Source: Candidatus Aegiribacteria sp. MLS_C (GTDB taxonomy: Bacteria > Fermentibacterota > Fermentibacteria > Fermentibacterales > JCC-6). Taken from it: DNA of 64,000 bases. The position numbers and the translations under genes are program-made. This document shows positions 61,462 to 64,000 of the stretch, piece by piece. Location of the stretch: assembly GCA_002030045.1 (NCBI GenBank), contig LQBI01000032.1:152487-216486 (forward strand), given 5' to 3'. A model generated the notes under the pieces. That model was not told the DNA's origin. It saw nothing but the letters and a program-made list of their open reading frames with translations, and ran no database searches. How positions within the stretch are numbered: the first letter of the stretch is position 1; every line of letters begins with the position of its first letter.

Positions 61462-61513
61462 AGACGGGTCTAATATAACCGATCCGGACCGCCCGCGCAC
61501 TTCGGCCAGCGGA

Positions 61514-61542
61514 TTGCCGCGGAATGGAACAGGTCGAATATA
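61514..61542 (+). promoter_or_regulatory. putative promoter of the DUF3160 gene
   Basis: TTGCCG (61514-61519), 17 bases, AATATA (61537-61542), about 36 bases before the ATG at 61578. Divergent from the yitT leader promoter. Confidence 0.45.
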
Positions 61543-61577
61543 TGTACCATCTGAAAGAACACCGGAAGGAGAGGGTC

Positions 61578-63812
61578 ATGAGGATACTGGTCATCGTCGC
61601 GCTGGCGGCCATGGTTGCATCCCCGGGCTGCGGGGCGGGAAACGACTCGGAAGGCGGTGCGACGATGGGTGCTCTCGATGATCCGGGAGAGCAGCTGGTC
61701 TTTCCGGAAGGGTTCCGGACGGCGGGGGATTTCGCCGGCAGGTTCTACGAGGAGGTTCCGGTGACTGTCCGGCCCTCTATGGAACCGGTGGGGCTGCCGG
61801 CCGACCCGGGAGAAATAATCAACCTCGAGTCGATGCTGCTGTCCATCGGAGCGGGTTCCACGCCTTCTGGACTGCTGGAGAACGGGTTCGTGGTCTGGAA
61901 CGACGCCGAAGGGTCATGGATAAGGACCGATGACCCCCTCAGGGCGTTCGAGGTGGCCGATGGATGGGGCCAGCCTCTCTACGTGTCCTCGGGCATACCG
62001 CTTCACATGCTGCACATCTTCTTCGACCAGATACTCCAGAAGCTGGAGGAGGACCACTTCTACCGGGACATCAGGCTTATATGCAGCCACCTCTACGAAG
62101 CGAACCTTCGAAGGGGCTGCGCGCTGAACGCAGGATTCTACGCGGTGCCCCTCTCCTTCCTCGACCGCTCCTTCGTCCCGGACCCGTCGGTGGTCGACCT
62201 GGTCCAGGGGGAGCTGGCCCTCATAGCGGACCACGCGGGTTTCGCCGAGAGCCCCGTGATGGGGTACAGGGAGGACTATTCGCAGTACGTCCCCAGGGGC
62301 CACTACACAGCCTCTGAGCGGCTGGAGGACTACTTCAGGGCCATGATGTGGCTGGGAAGGCTGACCTTCCTGCTCAACGGCGGAGAGCCCTTCGGCCCCG
62401 ATGCCGCGTACATCGTCAGCGAGGACAGGGCCAGGGAGATGACCGCATGCGCGCTCCTCACCGTGTCCGACCTGGCGGGAACGGAGACCGGAGAGGGGGA
62501 TACGCTGCTTGACAGGTGGAGCCGGGTGTACGAGCTGACCGCCTTCTTCGCGGGTTTCGCCGACGACCTCTCGGTCCCGGAATACTCGGAAGCCGGCGTC
62601 ACGGTCGCAGGGACCGCCTCCGACGCGGGCACGGTCTTCCAGGATGGGTTCTACCGCCGGTTCAGGGACCACGTGAACGAGGCGTACGCGGGACCATCCA
62701 TATACAGCGGCACCGGCGGGCTGGTATCCATGCCCGACGACCAGGGGGAGTTCGACCCCTCGGACCTTGCCGCGGCCATGGCTAAGACCACCGGCTTCAG
62801 GTTCATGGGCCAGCGGTACACGCCGGACAGCGAGATACTGGGGAAACTCGTCTTCCCGGCGGTGGGGCCGGATCCCTCGGGGAACCAGCGGTTCATGCCC
62901 ACCGGCCTTGACGTGGCCGCCGCCTTCGGCAGCCCCGAGGCACTGGCGCTGCTGGAGGAGAGGGGCGACTTCAGTTACGCCAACTACGCCGACTCCCTGG
63001 AATCCCTTTCAGCCATGATAGCGGGCTACGGGCCGGAGGACTGGCACGCGACCCTCTACATGTCCTGGCTCCGCTGCCTCTACCTCCTGGTCCGGGAGAG
63101 GGGCGAGGGGTATCCTGACTTCATGAGGACCGACGCCTGGGGCACGCAGACCCTCACCGGTTTCCTGGCCTCCTGGGCGATGCTCAGGCACGACACGATA
63201 CTCTACGCCAAACAGAGCTACACTATGGAGGCCGGCTGCGCACCCGACGGCTTCGACGAACCGCAGCCCTCCGCCGGGTTCGTGGAGCCGGTGCCGGAGG
63301 TCTACGCGCAGCTGAACGCAACACTGGAAATGGCGAGGAGGGGCCTTGCGGAGTACGGTGTCCTGGAGGGGGAGATCGACGGCAGGTTCAGGAACGCGAT
63401 CTCTGTAATGACGCGGCTCCAGGAGATATCCGAGCGGGAGCTGTCGGGAGAGACCATGACCGCGGAGGACGCGGATTTCCTGGAGAACTTCGCCGCGTAC
63501 CTGGAATCCTCCATCTGCTGGGACGGGGAGACCACAGAGGGACTGGAGACCTCGCTGATAGCCGACGTACACACGGACCAGAACAGCAGTTCCGTCCTGG
63601 AGGTCGCCTCGGGGGGCCTGGACTACTGCATTGTAGTCTACAGGAGACCCGACGGCGCCGTTGAGGCGGCGGTGGGGCCTGTACTCAGCTACTACGAGTT
63701 CACATGGCCCGTGTCCGACAGGCTCACAGACGAGGCGTGGAGGGAAATGCTGGAGGGTCCGGAACCGCCGGCCAGGCCCTGGTGGGCCGAGGTCCACGTG
63801 GTGCGCAGGTAG
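61578..63812 (+). CDS. DUF3160-domain lipoprotein
   Basis: 744 residues from ATG 61578 (AAGGAGAGG upstream). Lipoprotein signal MRILVIVALAAMVASPGC. The body matches DUF3160: GHYTASERLEDYFRAMMWLGRLTF, FRFMGQRYTPDSEILGKLVFP, RFMPTGLDVAAAFGS and LASWAMLRHDTILYAKQSYTM (62300-63230). Mostly helical and exported; function unknown. No partner gene is evident. Confidence 0.85.
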   Translation: MRILVIVALAAMVASPGCGAGNDSEGGATMGALDDPGEQLVFPEGFRTAGDFAGRFYEEVPVTVRPSMEPVGLPADPGEIINLESMLLSIGAGSTPSGLLENGFVVWNDAEGSWIRTDDPLRAFEVADGWGQPLYVSSGIPLHMLHIFFDQILQKLEEDHFYRDIRLICSHLYEANLRRGCALNAGFYAVPLSFLDRSFVPDPSVVDLVQGELALIADHAGFAESPVMGYREDYSQYVPRGHYTASERLEDYFRAMMWLGRLTFLLNGGEPFGPDAAYIVSEDRAREMTACALLTVSDLAGTETGEGDTLLDRWSRVYELTAFFAGFADDLSVPEYSEAGVTVAGTASDAGTVFQDGFYRRFRDHVNEAYAGPSIYSGTGGLVSMPDDQGEFDPSDLAAAMAKTTGFRFMGQRYTPDSEILGKLVFPAVGPDPSGNQRFMPTGLDVAAAFGSPEALALLEERGDFSYANYADSLESLSAMIAGYGPEDWHATLYMSWLRCLYLLVRERGEGYPDFMRTDAWGTQTLTGFLASWAMLRHDTILYAKQSYTMEAGCAPDGFDEPQPSAGFVEPVPEVYAQLNATLEMARRGLAEYGVLEGEIDGRFRNAISVMTRLQEISERELSGETMTAEDADFLENFAAYLESSICWDGETTEGLETSLIADVHTDQNSSSVLEVASGGLDYCIVVYRRPDGAVEAAVGPVLSYYEFTWPVSDRLTDEAWREMLEGPEPPARPWWAEVHVVRR

Positions 63813-63832
63813 CACCGGCCTGTACGATCGGT

Positions 63833-64000
63833 TCAGAAACCGATACCGCCTCCGGCGGAGAAGAGCCAGTCGTGCTCGTCGTCGGTCCCCGCCACGTGCC
63901 CGTACAGGCCGAAGGAGAGCACGAGAGGGACCGCCGTGGCCCTGAACTCCGTCCCCAGGTAGGTCTGGTCGTTCTCCAGGCCTCCCCACGGATCGTTCCA
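63833..64000 (-). CDS. C-terminus of an outer-membrane beta-barrel-like protein (partial)
   Basis: 55 residues are visible; the start lies beyond the window. Alternating hydrophobic and polar residues (TYLGTEFRATAVPLVLSFGL) and the final GGGIGF-stop are typical of the last strands of an outer-membrane barrel with a terminal Phe. It converges on the DUF3160 gene. Confidence 0.55.
   Translation of the reverse strand, partial: WNDPWGGLENDQTYLGTEFRATAVPLVLSFGLYGHVAGTDDEHDWLFSAGGGIGF

Overview
The window is a GC-rich bacterial chromosome segment with densely packed genes. Many start codons overlap the previous stop (ATGA or GTGA), and GTG and TTG starts are common. Arginine is often AGG and isoleucine often ATA, and a tRNA-Arg with anticodon CCU is present. 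The cell must be diderm: there is an Mla-type lipid ABC system with a TonB-family protein next to it, an RND pump with its own TolC-type channel, and the end of a likely outer-membrane barrel. Two gingipain-like C25 peptidases carry FlgD-like/type-A sorting tails, which are typical of the Fibrobacteres-Chlorobi-Bacteroidetes side of the tree and its candidate phyla. I infer an uncultivated member of that group (for example Fermentibacterota-like). No marker gene in the window proves it.

Layout. 0.1-8.3 kb: cyclic-nucleotide-binding protein, small secreted protein, HtpG, sulfatase-fold enzyme, a four-gene STAS-MlaE/MlaF/MlaD/lipoprotein operon, TonB-family protein. 8.3-13.4 kb: a NitT/TauT-type ABC importer, a three-domain HAD/PTS-EIIA/PII-like fusion protein, and antiporter-like relics. 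13.4-22.7 kb: an operon of HutH, a C25 peptidase and a glycosyltransferase, divergent from a MutL-like protein plus a radical SAM enzyme, with good promoters in both directions. 22.7-28.9 kb: a TetR-controlled RND efflux operon. 29-36.4 kb: hypothetical genes, an AsnB plus glutamate-cysteine-ligase-like pair, a decayed secreted-protein gene, an alcohol dehydrogenase. 36.4-43.8 kb: adenylate cyclase with TPRs, tRNA-Arg(CCU), and a LepA/Mut7-C/VOC/HemW operon, then a hexapeptide acyltransferase. 43.8-50 kb: a surface-glycan island (PHP-glycosyltransferase fusion, flippase-like membrane protein, homologue of plant glucuronoxylan methyltransferases, IS110 relic) enclosed by a perfect 41-bp inverted repeat. 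50-57.2 kb: VIT/VWA protein, second C25 peptidase, alpha-glucan phosphorylase. 57.2-64 kb: secreted protein, tRNA-Sec, TcdA, TatD, lipoproteins, a YitT-like membrane protein with a terminator in its leader, a DUF3160 lipoprotein and a partial barrel protein.

How the parts may fit. HutH and the MutL/radical SAM pair suggest histidine-to-glutamate fermentation through a B12-dependent mutase that lies elsewhere. The phosphorylase points to glycogen use. The cyclase and the cyclic-nucleotide-binding protein could share cAMP. A tRNA-Sec shows that the genome decodes UGA as selenocysteine somewhere. Three secreted proteins (one decayed) share a C-terminal LQxxTWGxIK-type motif, which looks like an uncharacterised sorting or anchoring tag.
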